Assembly (NCBI GenBank): GCA_024653225.1
Contig: JANLGA010000012.1
Location: 28,112 to 34,609, forward strand
Source of the DNA: Bacillota bacterium
GTDB lineage: Bacteria; Bacillota; Sulfobacillia; JABLXB01
Length of the DNA stretch: 6,498 nt
Reading direction: 5' to 3'
The position numbers and the translations under genes were made by a program. Positions 1 through 5,883 of this stretch are shown here, one piece after another (the first letter of the stretch is position 1; each line of letters opens with the position of its first letter). Under the pieces are notes generated by a model. It saw only the letters and a program-made list of their open reading frames with translations, had not been told where the DNA came from and did no database searches.

Positions 1-1
1 T

Positions 2-1435
2 CCCTTCGACTCTCGCAGAAAGATGATGACCACAGTCCACTTGAGGAGTGTGCCCTCTGCGGCCTCCCGGCGCTACGTCTCGTATACGAAGGGCGCGCCG
101 GACGTCGTGTTGGGCAGGTGCACCCACGCCCTCGCGAACGGTTCGGTTGTTCCCATGGACGATCGCCTCCTTCGCCGGTACGAAGAGGCCGCACAGCAGA
201 TGGCGGCGGGGGCGCTGCGGGTGATCGCGGTCGCCGCCAGGGAGTGGGCTGGAGAAGAATGGCGGAGGCAGGACTCGGTCGAGCGTGGTCTCACGGTCCT
301 GGGCCTCTTCGGGATGCTCGACCCGCCCAGGCCCGAGGCGGCGGCGGCCGTCGGCACGTGCAGGCGTGCCGGCGTGAGAGCGCTCATGGTGACGGGGGAC
401 CAGTCCCGGACTGCTCTGGCTGTCGCCGAGCGGTTGGGGATGGGAGGTACCGGTTCCCGCGCGGTCCTCGGTCCCGAGATAGACCGGCTGAGCGATCGGC
501 AGCTCGCCGCGGCGGTGAAGACCACCACGGTCTTCGCCCAGGTGAGCCCGGACCACAAGGTCAGAATAGTGACGGCCCTGAAGAGGAACGGAGAGATCGT
601 GGCTATGACCGGCGACGGAGTAAACGACGCACCCGCGCTGGAGCGCGCGGACATCGGCATTGCCATGGGCCTGAGGGGAACGGACGTGGCAAGGGAGGCG
701 TCCGACATGATATTGGCCGACGACAACTTCGCCACGATCGTCGCCGCCATCGGCGAAGGACGAACCATTTACGCGAACGTCCGCAAGTCCATCAGGTACC
801 TGCTCTCCTGCAATATGGGAGAGCTGCTCACGGTATCCGGCGCCATCCTGGCCGGATTGGGGAGGCCGTTGCTCGCCGCCCAGATACTGTGGGTGAATCT
901 GGTCACCGACGCCGCCCCCGCCATAGCACTCGGGATGGAGAAGCCCGAAGATGACCTCGTCGCCTCGGACCCCCCGGACCCGGCCCAGGGCATACTCACA
1001 TGGGACATGGTCTGGAGGACCCTCGTGGAAGGATCCTGGATAGGGGGTGTCGCCCTGGGTGCCTCCTGGACCGCGCTCGAGGGCGGGGCGTCTCCCGCCC
1101 ACGCGCGGTCAATCTGCTTCGGGGTCCTGACATTCTCCCAGCTCTTCCACGCGAACAACTGCCGATCGAATCACCAGGTCTTGAGGCGGTTGGGGGTATT
1201 CAGCAGCGCTCCCATGATCGTCGCAGTCATCGTCTCCGGCCTCATCCAGCTGCTCGCAATGGCGGGCCCCCTGAGGCAGGTCCTCAGGGTCGAGAGCCTC
1301 GGCCCGGGGGAATGGCTCTGGACGATGGCGGCGTCGTTTTCCATCGTACCGCTCGTAGAGATGATGAAGGTGTGCATACCGGCGGAGGATGCGCTGGGGA
1401 GGAGACGCCGAGTGCCGCGGCCGGGCGGTCGTTAG
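2..1435 (+). CDS. Cation-transporting P-type ATPase, P2A (Ca2+) type, C-terminal part; 5' end outside window
   Basis: ATP-driven membrane pump, probably exporting Ca2+ from the cytoplasm. The frame is open to the window edge and begins PFDSRRKMMTTVH, the N-domain motif of Ca2+ ATPases, so the Met at 23 is internal and the DKTGT phosphorylation site lies upstream. Numbering from that Met: KGAPD (23-27, nucleotide-binding domain), MVTGDQ (122-127), the P-domain hinge TGDGVNDAP (196-204), then six hydrophobic segments M5-M10 between about 260 and 450. M5 has N264 and E267 (SCNMGE) and M6 has N292, T295 and D296 (VNLVTD), matching the SERCA Ca2+ ligands N768/E771 and N796/T799/D800. At the M8 ligand position (SERCA E908) my hand alignment places Q373. 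The protein ends in a short Arg-rich tail (GRRRRVPRPGGR) and a TAG stop. It converges on ytaF with a 22-nt gap. Family assignment is firm; Ca2+ specificity is inferred from the M5/M6 residues, and Mn2+ or mixed transport cannot be excluded. Confidence 0.95.
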   Translation, partial: PFDSRRKMMTTVHLRSVPSAASRRYVSYTKGAPDVVLGRCTHALANGSVVPMDDRLLRRYEEAAQQMAAGALRVIAVAAREWAGEEWRRQDSVERGLTVLGLFGMLDPPRPEAAAAVGTCRRAGVRALMVTGDQSRTALAVAERLGMGGTGSRAVLGPEIDRLSDRQLAAAVKTTTVFAQVSPDHKVRIVTALKRNGEIVAMTGDGVNDAPALERADIGIAMGLRGTDVAREASDMILADDNFATIVAAIGEGRTIYANVRKSIRYLLSCNMGELLTVSGAILAGLGRPLLAAQILWVNLVTDAAPAIALGMEKPEDDLVASDPPDPAQGILTWDMVWRTLVEGSWIGGVALGASWTALEGGASPAHARSICFGVLTFSQLFHANNCRSNHQVLRRLGVFSSAPMIVAVIVSGLIQLLAMAGPLRQVLRVESLGPGEWLWTMAASFSIVPLVEMMKVCIPAEDALGRRRRVPRPGGR

Positions 1436-1445
1436 GGACGAACCG
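1426..1445. other. Imperfect hairpin in the convergent ATPase/ytaF junction
   Basis: CGGTCGT (1426-1432) pairs with ACGAACCG (1438-1445) through seven base pairs and one bulged A. The five-base loop carries the TAG stop of the ATPase gene. It sits in the only gap between two convergent genes, where a bidirectional terminator would be expected. However, only a TTT follows on the + strand and no T-run on the - strand, so it does not meet the usual intrinsic terminator pattern. No better candidate is visible nearby. Confidence 0.25.
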
Positions 1446-1457
1446 GGGGTTTGTAGT

Positions 1458-2105
1458 TCAGCGGCGGCATCCTCTTGCGAGCTCGTAAGTCCCTATCGCG
1501 ATGAGAATGAGCCCGGCGACTGTCCCCGAAGCCTCGCGAAGGCTGCGGGCCGCGCAGGCCCGTCCTGCGGCGAGGCCGGCCCACATCGTCAGCATGCTGA
1601 GCACCATCAGGGATGCGGCCGCGACCGGAAGACATGCCCCCGCCATCCCGGCGGCGAATCCCCCGGCGAAGTTGTTGAGCGACAGCGCGAGGGCCACCAC
1701 AAGCCCCTCTCCGGCGGCGAGGCGACCTCGGAGGGGGGCCTCGCCGATCAAGGGGTTTTCCAGGACCTCGGCCAGGGCCCGAACGGACAGTCCGCGACGG
1801 TGGGCGGGCGGGCCGCCCGGCGCGTTCCGGGGGTGCTGTAGCCCCAGGGATTCACGGGCCACGATGAACGCGCCCATGACGGCGACGGCCAGTGAACCCG
1901 CGACGTGCGGCAGGCGGGCGGGGAGGAACCTCGACACCATCCTCCCGGCGATCGCGCACAGCAGCGTGCCGCCACTCGTGACCCCGGCTATCAACACGTT
2001 CGTGGTGAAGGGAACGGCCACGCCCTTTGAACCGTACAGGACCCCTACGACGAAATTGTCGAGCGTGCAGGAAAGCACGATGAGGATGATGCTGGGCGGG
2101 CTCAA
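1458..2105 (-). CDS. ytaF: YtaF-like sporulation membrane protein (MntP/DUF204 family)
   Basis: Integral membrane protein of the family that includes the manganese exporter MntP. The sequence most resembles the sporulation-associated YtaF branch, whose biochemical role is not settled. With the TTG start at 2105 it has 215 residues, the usual family size. It shows about six hydrophobic helices (roughly 5-24, 37-57, 67-84, 131-155, 159-183, 193-210) in two halves with matching motifs, LDNFVVG (15-21) and LNNFAGG (143-149). A polar Pro/Arg-rich loop (about 85-130, containing the family-typical LENP at 115-118) joins the halves. The TTG start is preferred because GAAGGAG lies 8 nt upstream and homologues begin just before the first helix. 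The longer open frame to 2285 would add an Arg/Ser/Pro-rich non-membrane stretch and overlap the PBP gene. It lies 103 nt downstream of the PBP gene on the same strand, so read-through co-transcription is possible. Manganese transport is not demonstrated by the sequence. Confidence 0.88.
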   Translation of the reverse strand: MSPPSIILIVLSCTLDNFVVGVLYGSKGVAVPFTTNVLIAGVTSGGTLLCAIAGRMVSRFLPARLPHVAGSLAVAVMGAFIVARESLGLQHPRNAPGGPPAHRRGLSVRALAEVLENPLIGEAPLRGRLAAGEGLVVALALSLNNFAGGFAAGMAGACLPVAAASLMVLSMLTMWAGLAAGRACAARSLREASGTVAGLILIAIGTYELARGCRR

Positions 2106-2113
2106 GGACGTCG

Positions 2114-2120
2114 CTCCTTC
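2114..2120 (-). promoter_or_regulatory. Ribosome binding site deciding the TTG start of ytaF
   Basis: On the minus strand GAAGGAG is followed by 8 nt and then TTG at 2105. It is a strong Shine-Dalgarno match and the main reason for choosing the non-ATG start instead of the ATG at 2285. Confidence 0.75.
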
Positions 2121-2138
2121 GGGTGCTTTCGGCCGTAT

Positions 2139-2144
2139 ACTATA
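2139..2144 (-). promoter_or_regulatory. Candidate -10 element of ytaF
   Basis: The minus strand reads CATATAGTATAC at 2146-2135, an AT-rich island in GC-rich sequence. TATAGT (2144-2139) is a good -10 hexamer 33 nt before the TTG start. No convincing -35 is seen; at 17-bp spacing the hexamer is TAGCTG. The same island read on the plus strand gives TATACT, but no plus-strand gene follows. Confidence 0.45.
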
Positions 2145-2208
2145 TGTGGCTCGGGGGGGTGCAGCTACCGCGCCGGTGGGACGGGCGGCGGGAGGGTGGG
2201 GAGCGAGC

Positions 2209-4437
2209 CTACTCCGGTGGGACCGGCGGCTCGATGAATGGATTGTGCAGCCTGCAGATCTGCTGCGGCACCTCCTGGTCCGCATCGAGGGGCTTTCGTC
2301 CGTCCTCGAGCACCAGGTATGGTTCCGGCCGCCTGATGAATCCCTTCGTCATGCGAGAGGGGCAGAAAGGACCGGCGATCTCCGCGGGGTTGTCGGCGCA
2401 CACGTCCACGAGGACGTGGACGTCGCATTCGTCCACGGGCTCCGTGCCCTTCACGAACACCTCGGACTTCAGGGTCTCAGCCGGGCAGGCCGGCGACGGG
2501 AGTTTTCCGGACTTGGTGCACACGGTTATGCCCTCGACGATTCCCTTGGGGACCGGGAAGTCCTTGGGGGGGATGTTCTTGTGGGCCTGGGACATGACCT
2601 CCTTCCAGATCATCGCGGGATAAGTGCCGCCGGTTACTCGCTGCTTCTCCATGGTCTTATCCTTGTCGTATCCCATCCAGACCACGGTGACGAGGTCCGG
2701 GGTATACCCGCAGAACCAGGCGTCCACCCAATCGCTGGTGGTGCCCGTCTTGCCGGCGGCGGGTCGGCCGATCGCGGCCCTCGTGCCCGTCCCCCACGGC
2801 TTCGAGATGGTGCCCTTCATCATGTCAGTCATTATCCATGCCGTTTCCGGCCTTATGACGGGCCTTCCCCTCGGTTTGTGCTCTTCCAGGACGTTCCCGT
2901 TCTTGTCAACGACCTTGATGATGGATATGGGCTCCTGGCGGATCCCGCCGTTGGCGAACACGCCGAATGCCACGGTCATATCGAGCGGCGTCACGCCGTC
3001 GGTCAGGCCCCCGAGGCCCGTCGAGAGGTTCAGGTCCGACATCCCGTTCCGCGGACTCCTCACGAGCGTGGTGATTCCCAGTTTCTCGGCGTAGTCGCAG
3101 CCGGTGGGCACACCGATCCTGTCGAGCACCTTGACCGCGACCACGTTGCGGGATCGCTCGAGCGCCTCCCTGATGGTCATCAACCCCATGAACTTGCGAT
3201 CGTAGTTCTCGGGGGCCCAGGAGGGCCCGGAGACCTGCGCCCATTCGACCGGAGAATCGTCCACCACGGACGACGGGGTCAGGCCGCGCTCCATGGCGGC
3301 GGTGTACACGGCTATCGGCTTAAAGGCCGAGCCGGGCTGCCTCTTCGATTGCACCACCCTGTTCTGCTGGAGCCACCTGTCGTGCTTCCTCCCGCCCACG
3401 ATCGCCTTCAGGTAGCCCGTCTTGGGGTCCATGACCACCACGGCGGCCTCCGGGTAGTCCTCGCCGGGCTTCATCGGGAACACCGGGTCGAGGACGGTCG
3501 CCACCGCCTTCTCCGCGGCTTTCTGGATCTCGGGATCCACCGTGGTGTAAACCTGGAGGCCGGACTCGTAGACCGTCTCCGGCGAATACCGCGAGAGCAG
3601 TTGCTGAAGCACGTAGTCCGCGAAGAACGCGCCCCATTCGATCTCGCTCTTCTTGAGCGGCTTGAACATCAAGGGTGAAGAGGCGGCCTTGTCCGCTTCC
3701 GCCTCGCTTATGAACCCGTGCTTCGCCATCAACTGGAGTACGGCCGCCTGCCTGGTCCTGGCGGCCTGTGGGTGGGTGTACGGGTCGTACGCGGCGGGGG
3801 CTTGGACCATGCCGGCCAGCAGAGCCGCTTCCGCGATGGTCAGGTCCTCCACATTCTTGCCGAAGTACAGCTGCGAGGCCGCCTGTATTCCGTACGCCCC
3901 ATTGCCGAACGGGATGATGTTGAGATACATCCCCAGGATCTCGTCCTTGGTGTACTTCCTCTCGAGCTCGATGGCCAGGAAGGCTTCCTGTATCTTCCTT
4001 TCCAACCGCCTGGTGGGCGTGAGAAACGCGGCCCGCGCGAGTTGCTGGGTTATGGTGCTCCCGCCCTGGAACTGCCTGCCGGTGACGATGTTGAACGCCG
4101 CTCTGATGATGCCCTTGATATCCACGCCTATGTGTTCGTAAAAGCGCACATCCTCTACTGCGATGAAGGCGTTCCGGACGTGGTTCGGGACGCGCTTGAT
4201 GCTGATGGGTATCCTGTGTTCTTCCGCGTGGAGGGGGGCAAGGACCTTGCCGTTGCAGTCGTACACGAAAGACGTCAGGCTCGGCTTCGGTTCCAGCCCG
4301 CTGAGTGCAGGAAGGTTCTTCAAGGCGCTCGATACAAATGCGAACGCGGCCCCGGCCGCAACGAGGACCGCGAGGAGCATGAGCGCGAGCAACAATTTGA
4401 GCGCGCTTCGTCTTTTCCTGGACCTTGCCTTGACCAT
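2209..4437 (-). CDS. Class A (bifunctional) penicillin-binding protein 1A: peptidoglycan glycosyltransferase/transpeptidase
   Basis: Polymerises lipid II into glycan strands and cross-links them on the outer face of the membrane. With the ATG at 4437 it has 742 residues. It shows a basic N-terminus (KARSRKRR), one membrane anchor (about 13-36), then a GT51 domain: [10 protein letters not shown] (95-104, catalytic E95), [11 protein letters not shown] (125-135), RKIQE (147-151) and [10 protein letters not shown] (164-173). A linker leads to the transpeptidase domain with S370-x-x-K373 (PGSAFKP), S429-R-N431 and K563-T-G565, so both active sites look intact. After about residue 620 a tail carries six cysteines (640, 651, 671, 680, 692, 728), with the pattern [10 protein letters not shown] and KGTEP that I recall from clostridial 1A proteins. 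The start is supported by AGGGG 7 nt upstream and by the signal-anchor position; an open frame to the ATG at 4569 would run through the divergent promoter region. It is transcribed away from tyrS and followed by ytaF. Symbols ponA or mrcA are used for this class, but the sequence does not decide between them. Confidence 0.95.
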   Translation of the reverse strand: MVKARSRKRRSALKLLLALMLLAVLVAAGAAFAFVSSALKNLPALSGLEPKPSLTSFVYDCNGKVLAPLHAEEHRIPISIKRVPNHVRNAFIAVEDVRFYEHIGVDIKGIIRAAFNIVTGRQFQGGSTITQQLARAAFLTPTRRLERKIQEAFLAIELERKYTKDEILGMYLNIIPFGNGAYGIQAASQLYFGKNVEDLTIAEAALLAGMVQAPAAYDPYTHPQAARTRQAAVLQLMAKHGFISEAEADKAASSPLMFKPLKKSEIEWGAFFADYVLQQLLSRYSPETVYESGLQVYTTVDPEIQKAAEKAVATVLDPVFPMKPGEDYPEAAVVVMDPKTGYLKAIVGGRKHDRWLQQNRVVQSKRQPGSAFKPIAVYTAAMERGLTPSSVVDDSPVEWAQVSGPSWAPENYDRKFMGLMTIREALERSRNVVAVKVLDRIGVPTGCDYAEKLGITTLVRSPRNGMSDLNLSTGLGGLTDGVTPLDMTVAFGVFANGGIRQEPISIIKVVDKNGNVLEEHKPRGRPVIRPETAWIMTDMMKGTISKPWGTGTRAAIGRPAAGKTGTTSDWVDAWFCGYTPDLVTVVWMGYDKDKTMEKQRVTGGTYPAMIWKEVMSQAHKNIPPKDFPVPKGIVEGITVCTKSGKLPSPACPAETLKSEVFVKGTEPVDECDVHVLVDVCADNPAEIAGPFCPSRMTKGFIRRPEPYLVLEDGRKPLDADQEVPQQICRLHNPFIEPPVPPE

Positions 4438-4444
4438 CCGCCCG

Positions 4445-4449
4445 CCCCT
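4445..4449 (-). promoter_or_regulatory. Ribosome binding site of the PBP gene
   Basis: On the minus strand AGGGG is followed by 7 nt (CGGGCGG) and then the ATG at 4437. It fixes the start immediately before the basic residues and membrane anchor. Confidence 0.55.
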
Positions 4450-4468
4450 GTCAAATTGGTCGTATCGT

Positions 4469-4477
4469 ATTATACCA
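4469..4477 (-). promoter_or_regulatory. Extended -10 promoter of the PBP gene
   Basis: The minus strand reads TGGTATAAT at 4477-4469, a perfect -10 hexamer with the TGn extension. No -35 resembling TTGACA is found at 16-18 bp. Extended -10 promoters can work without one. A transcript would start near 4462, giving a leader of about 25 nt before the ATG at 4437. Confidence 0.65.
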
Positions 4478-4485
4478 CATGTTGT

Positions 4486-4517
4486 TTCGGACGGTCCCCG
4501 CGGTCTCGACGTCCGAA
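4486..4517. repeat. 8-bp inverted repeat between the divergent PBP and tyrS promoters (candidate operator)
   Basis: TTCGGACG (4486-4493) and CGTCCGAA (4510-4517) are exact reverse complements separated by 16 nt, with arm centres 24 bp apart. The left arm overlaps the zone where the PBP -35 would lie, and the right arm ends just before the tyrS -35 zone. The spacer also holds a CCGCGG palindrome (4498-4503), offset by one base from the repeat centre. The element lies upstream of both predicted transcription starts, so it would act as DNA rather than RNA. Binding by a regulator is inferred only from position and symmetry. Confidence 0.45.
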
Positions 4518-4538
4518 TGAGCGGCCGTGTTCCGGCTG

Positions 4539-4547
4539 TGCTATAAT
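4539..4547 (+). promoter_or_regulatory. Extended -10 promoter of tyrS
   Basis: TGCTATAAT is a perfect -10 hexamer (4542-4547) with the TGn extension. No -35 match is seen; at 17-bp spacing the hexamer is GAGCGG. Transcription would start near 4554, leaving a leader of about 31 nt, too short for a T-box. It mirrors the PBP promoter on the other strand. Confidence 0.65.
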
Positions 4548-4571
4548 CAGTTCGAGATCGGATGGACAAGC

Positions 4572-4579
4572 GGGGAGAG
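4572..4579 (+). promoter_or_regulatory. Ribosome binding site supporting the GTG start of tyrS
   Basis: GGGGAGAG is followed by TCGTC and then GTG at 4585. A second purine-rich site, GGAGG at 4606-4610, precedes the in-frame ATG at 4615, so the start choice also relies on N-terminal similarity to the family. Confidence 0.5.
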
Positions 4580-4584
4580 TCGTC

Positions 4585-5814
4585 GTGGGGATAAGGGAAG
4601 AAGTGGAGGAACAGATGGCCGTCATCCGGAGGGGAGCGGCCGAGATAGTCTCCGAGCAGGAGCTCGAACGCAAGATAGCGCGCTCGATCGAGAGCGGTAG
4701 GCCCCTACGGGTCAAGTACGGCGCCGATCCCAGCGCACCGGACATTCACCTCGGCCACACGGTCTGCATTCGCAAGATGAAGCAATTCCAAGACCTGGGG
4801 CACGAGATAGTGTTCATCATCGGGGATTTCACGGGCATGATAGGCGACCCGTCCGGCAGGTCGGAGGCGAGGAAGCAGCTTTCGGAGGACGAGATCGCGC
4901 TGAACGCGAAGACCTACCAATCGCAAGTGTTCAAGATACTGGAGCCGTCCAAGACGAGGGTGGTGTTCAACTCGTCGTGGCTCGGCAGGTTGAGCTTCGC
5001 GGACGTCATCCACCTGGCCGCCAAGTACACGGTGGCCAGGATGTTGGAGCGCGACGAGTTCCAGAAGAGATTCCGGGAAGAGAAGCCGATAAGCGTGCAC
5101 GAGTTCCTGTATCCGCTCGCTCAGGCATACGATTCGGTCGCCATAGAAGCCGACCTGGAGCTCGGGGGTACCGACCAGACGTTCAACTTCCTGCTTGCCC
5201 GCGACATCCAGCGCGAGTATGGGCAGGAACCCCAAGTCGCGCTGACGATGCCCCTCCTGCCGGGCACCGACGGCGTACAGAAGATGTCGAAGAGCCTTGG
5301 TAATTACATCGGGATAGACGAACCCCCCGCCGAGATGTACGGGAAGACGATGTCAATCCCGGACCATCTGATAGTGCCGTACCTGGAGCTCGTCACTGCG
5401 GTGCCCGCGAACGAAGTCAGGGACATCTCCCGGGGGCTGGAGGAGGGAACGGTACACCCGCGCGACGCCAAGATGAGACTGGCGAGGGAAATCGTCTCCC
5501 TTTACCACGGGGCGTACGCCGCCGACGAAGCCGAGCGGAGTTTCGTCAGGGTGTTCCGGATGCGGATGAAGCCCGAAGAGATGCCGGAGGTGGTGCTCCG
5601 GGCCGCGGACCTTGACGAGGGCAAGATCCAACCGTACCGGCTCGTCCACGCCGCGGGGTTCGCGGCGTCGGCCAGCGCGGCGAAGAGGCTGGTGGACCAG
5701 GGAGCGGTGTACGTGGATGACAGGCGAGTGAGTGCGGGGGACCTCGTGACCCCCAGGACCGGTACTGTCATCAGGGTGGGGAAGAGGGGATTCGGGCGCA
5801 TAAGGCTGGAGTAG
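4585..5814 (+). CDS. tyrS: Tyrosyl-tRNA synthetase (TyrZ-like branch)
   Basis: Cytoplasmic class I aminoacyl-tRNA synthetase that activates tyrosine with ATP and charges tRNA-Tyr. The 409-residue product has the Rossmann catalytic core with the HIGH signature as HLGH (55-58) after YGADPSAPD, the tyrosine pocket around Q180, Y182-D183 and GGTDQ (194-198), and the class signature KMSKS (233-237). The C-terminal S4 RNA-binding domain covers about 345-409 and runs to the TAG stop. Motifs such as [14 protein letters not shown] (81-93) and [13 protein letters not shown] place it with the B. subtilis TyrZ-like form rather than the shorter-linker TyrS form. The GTG at 4585 is chosen because GGGGAGAG lies just upstream and the resulting N-terminus ([14 protein letters not shown]) matches the family. 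The ATG at 4615, with GGAGG in front, would drop 10 residues. The frame stays open upstream to 3718, but that stretch is antisense to the PBP gene. yunB follows 69 nt downstream. Confidence 0.97.
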   Translation: MGIREEVEEQMAVIRRGAAEIVSEQELERKIARSIESGRPLRVKYGADPSAPDIHLGHTVCIRKMKQFQDLGHEIVFIIGDFTGMIGDPSGRSEARKQLSEDEIALNAKTYQSQVFKILEPSKTRVVFNSSWLGRLSFADVIHLAAKYTVARMLERDEFQKRFREEKPISVHEFLYPLAQAYDSVAIEADLELGGTDQTFNFLLARDIQREYGQEPQVALTMPLLPGTDGVQKMSKSLGNYIGIDEPPAEMYGKTMSIPDHLIVPYLELVTAVPANEVRDISRGLEEGTVHPRDAKMRLAREIVSLYHGAYAADEAERSFVRVFRMRMKPEEMPEVVLRAADLDEGKIQPYRLVHAAGFAASASAAKRLVDQGAVYVDDRRVSAGDLVTPRTGTVIRVGKRGFGRIRLE

Positions 5815-5840
5815 CATTGTTCCGCGCGGCGCCGTGACTT

Positions 5841-5848
5841 CATATAAT
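5841..5848 (+). promoter_or_regulatory. Candidate -10 element of yunB, sigma-A or sigma-E like
   Basis: CATATAAT contains a perfect TATAAT (5843-5848) and also fits the sigma-E -10 pattern as I recall it (CATAYAWT). It lies 27 nt after the tyrS stop and 35 nt before the yunB start. No properly spaced -35 of either class is evident; GCATTGT (5814-5820) has partial sigma-E -35 similarity but is about 20 nt away, which is too far. Read-through from tyrS is an alternative. Confidence 0.45.
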
Positions 5849-5883
5849 CCGTTAGGAAGAGTGCCGTATCGGGGGCGGGGCGG

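Noticed and set aside
73..768. 231-codon minus-strand frame opposite the ATPase, and similar frames at 769-1158 and 118-954
   Set aside because: They are shadows of the ATPase reading frame, whose conserved P-type motifs run without interruption.
1451..1500. GTAGTTCAGCGGCGGC, resembling a tRNA D-arm
   Set aside because: No matching acceptor, anticodon or T-arm (GTTCRANYC) follows, and the bases encode the conserved C-terminus of ytaF.
2148..2209. GGCTCG / CGAGCC inverted repeat between the PBP gene and ytaF as a terminator
   Set aside because: Only six base pairs, a 50-nt loop and no T-run; it is likely a chance match in GC-rich DNA.
2106..2285. ATG at 2285 as start of ytaF
   Set aside because: It would overlap the end of the PBP gene by 77 nt and add 60 Arg/Ser/Pro-rich residues not seen in the family. 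The TTG at 2105 has GAAGGAG in front.
1501..3678. 725-codon open frame on the plus strand
   Set aside because: It is antisense to ytaF and the PBP gene, in the register where its first codon bases pair with their third bases. Strong third-position GC in the real genes keeps that register free of stops. Its translation is Arg/Gly/His-rich with no recognisable domain.
4493..4503. GGTCCCCGCGG, loosely like the T-box core (TGGNACCGCG)
   Set aside because: It mismatches at conserved positions, lies upstream of the tyrS -10 so it would not be transcribed with tyrS, and has no terminator or antiterminator partner.
4438..4569. ATG at 4569 as start of the PBP gene (44 extra residues)
   Set aside because: It would place the N-terminus across the divergent promoters and in front of the signal anchor. 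The ATG at 4437 has a ribosome binding site and a normal basic-plus-hydrophobic N-terminus.
3718..4584. Upstream in-frame extension of tyrS (about 289 codons)
   Set aside because: It is antisense to the PBP coding sequence and crosses both divergent promoters. TyrS homologues start near 4585, where a ribosome binding site is present.
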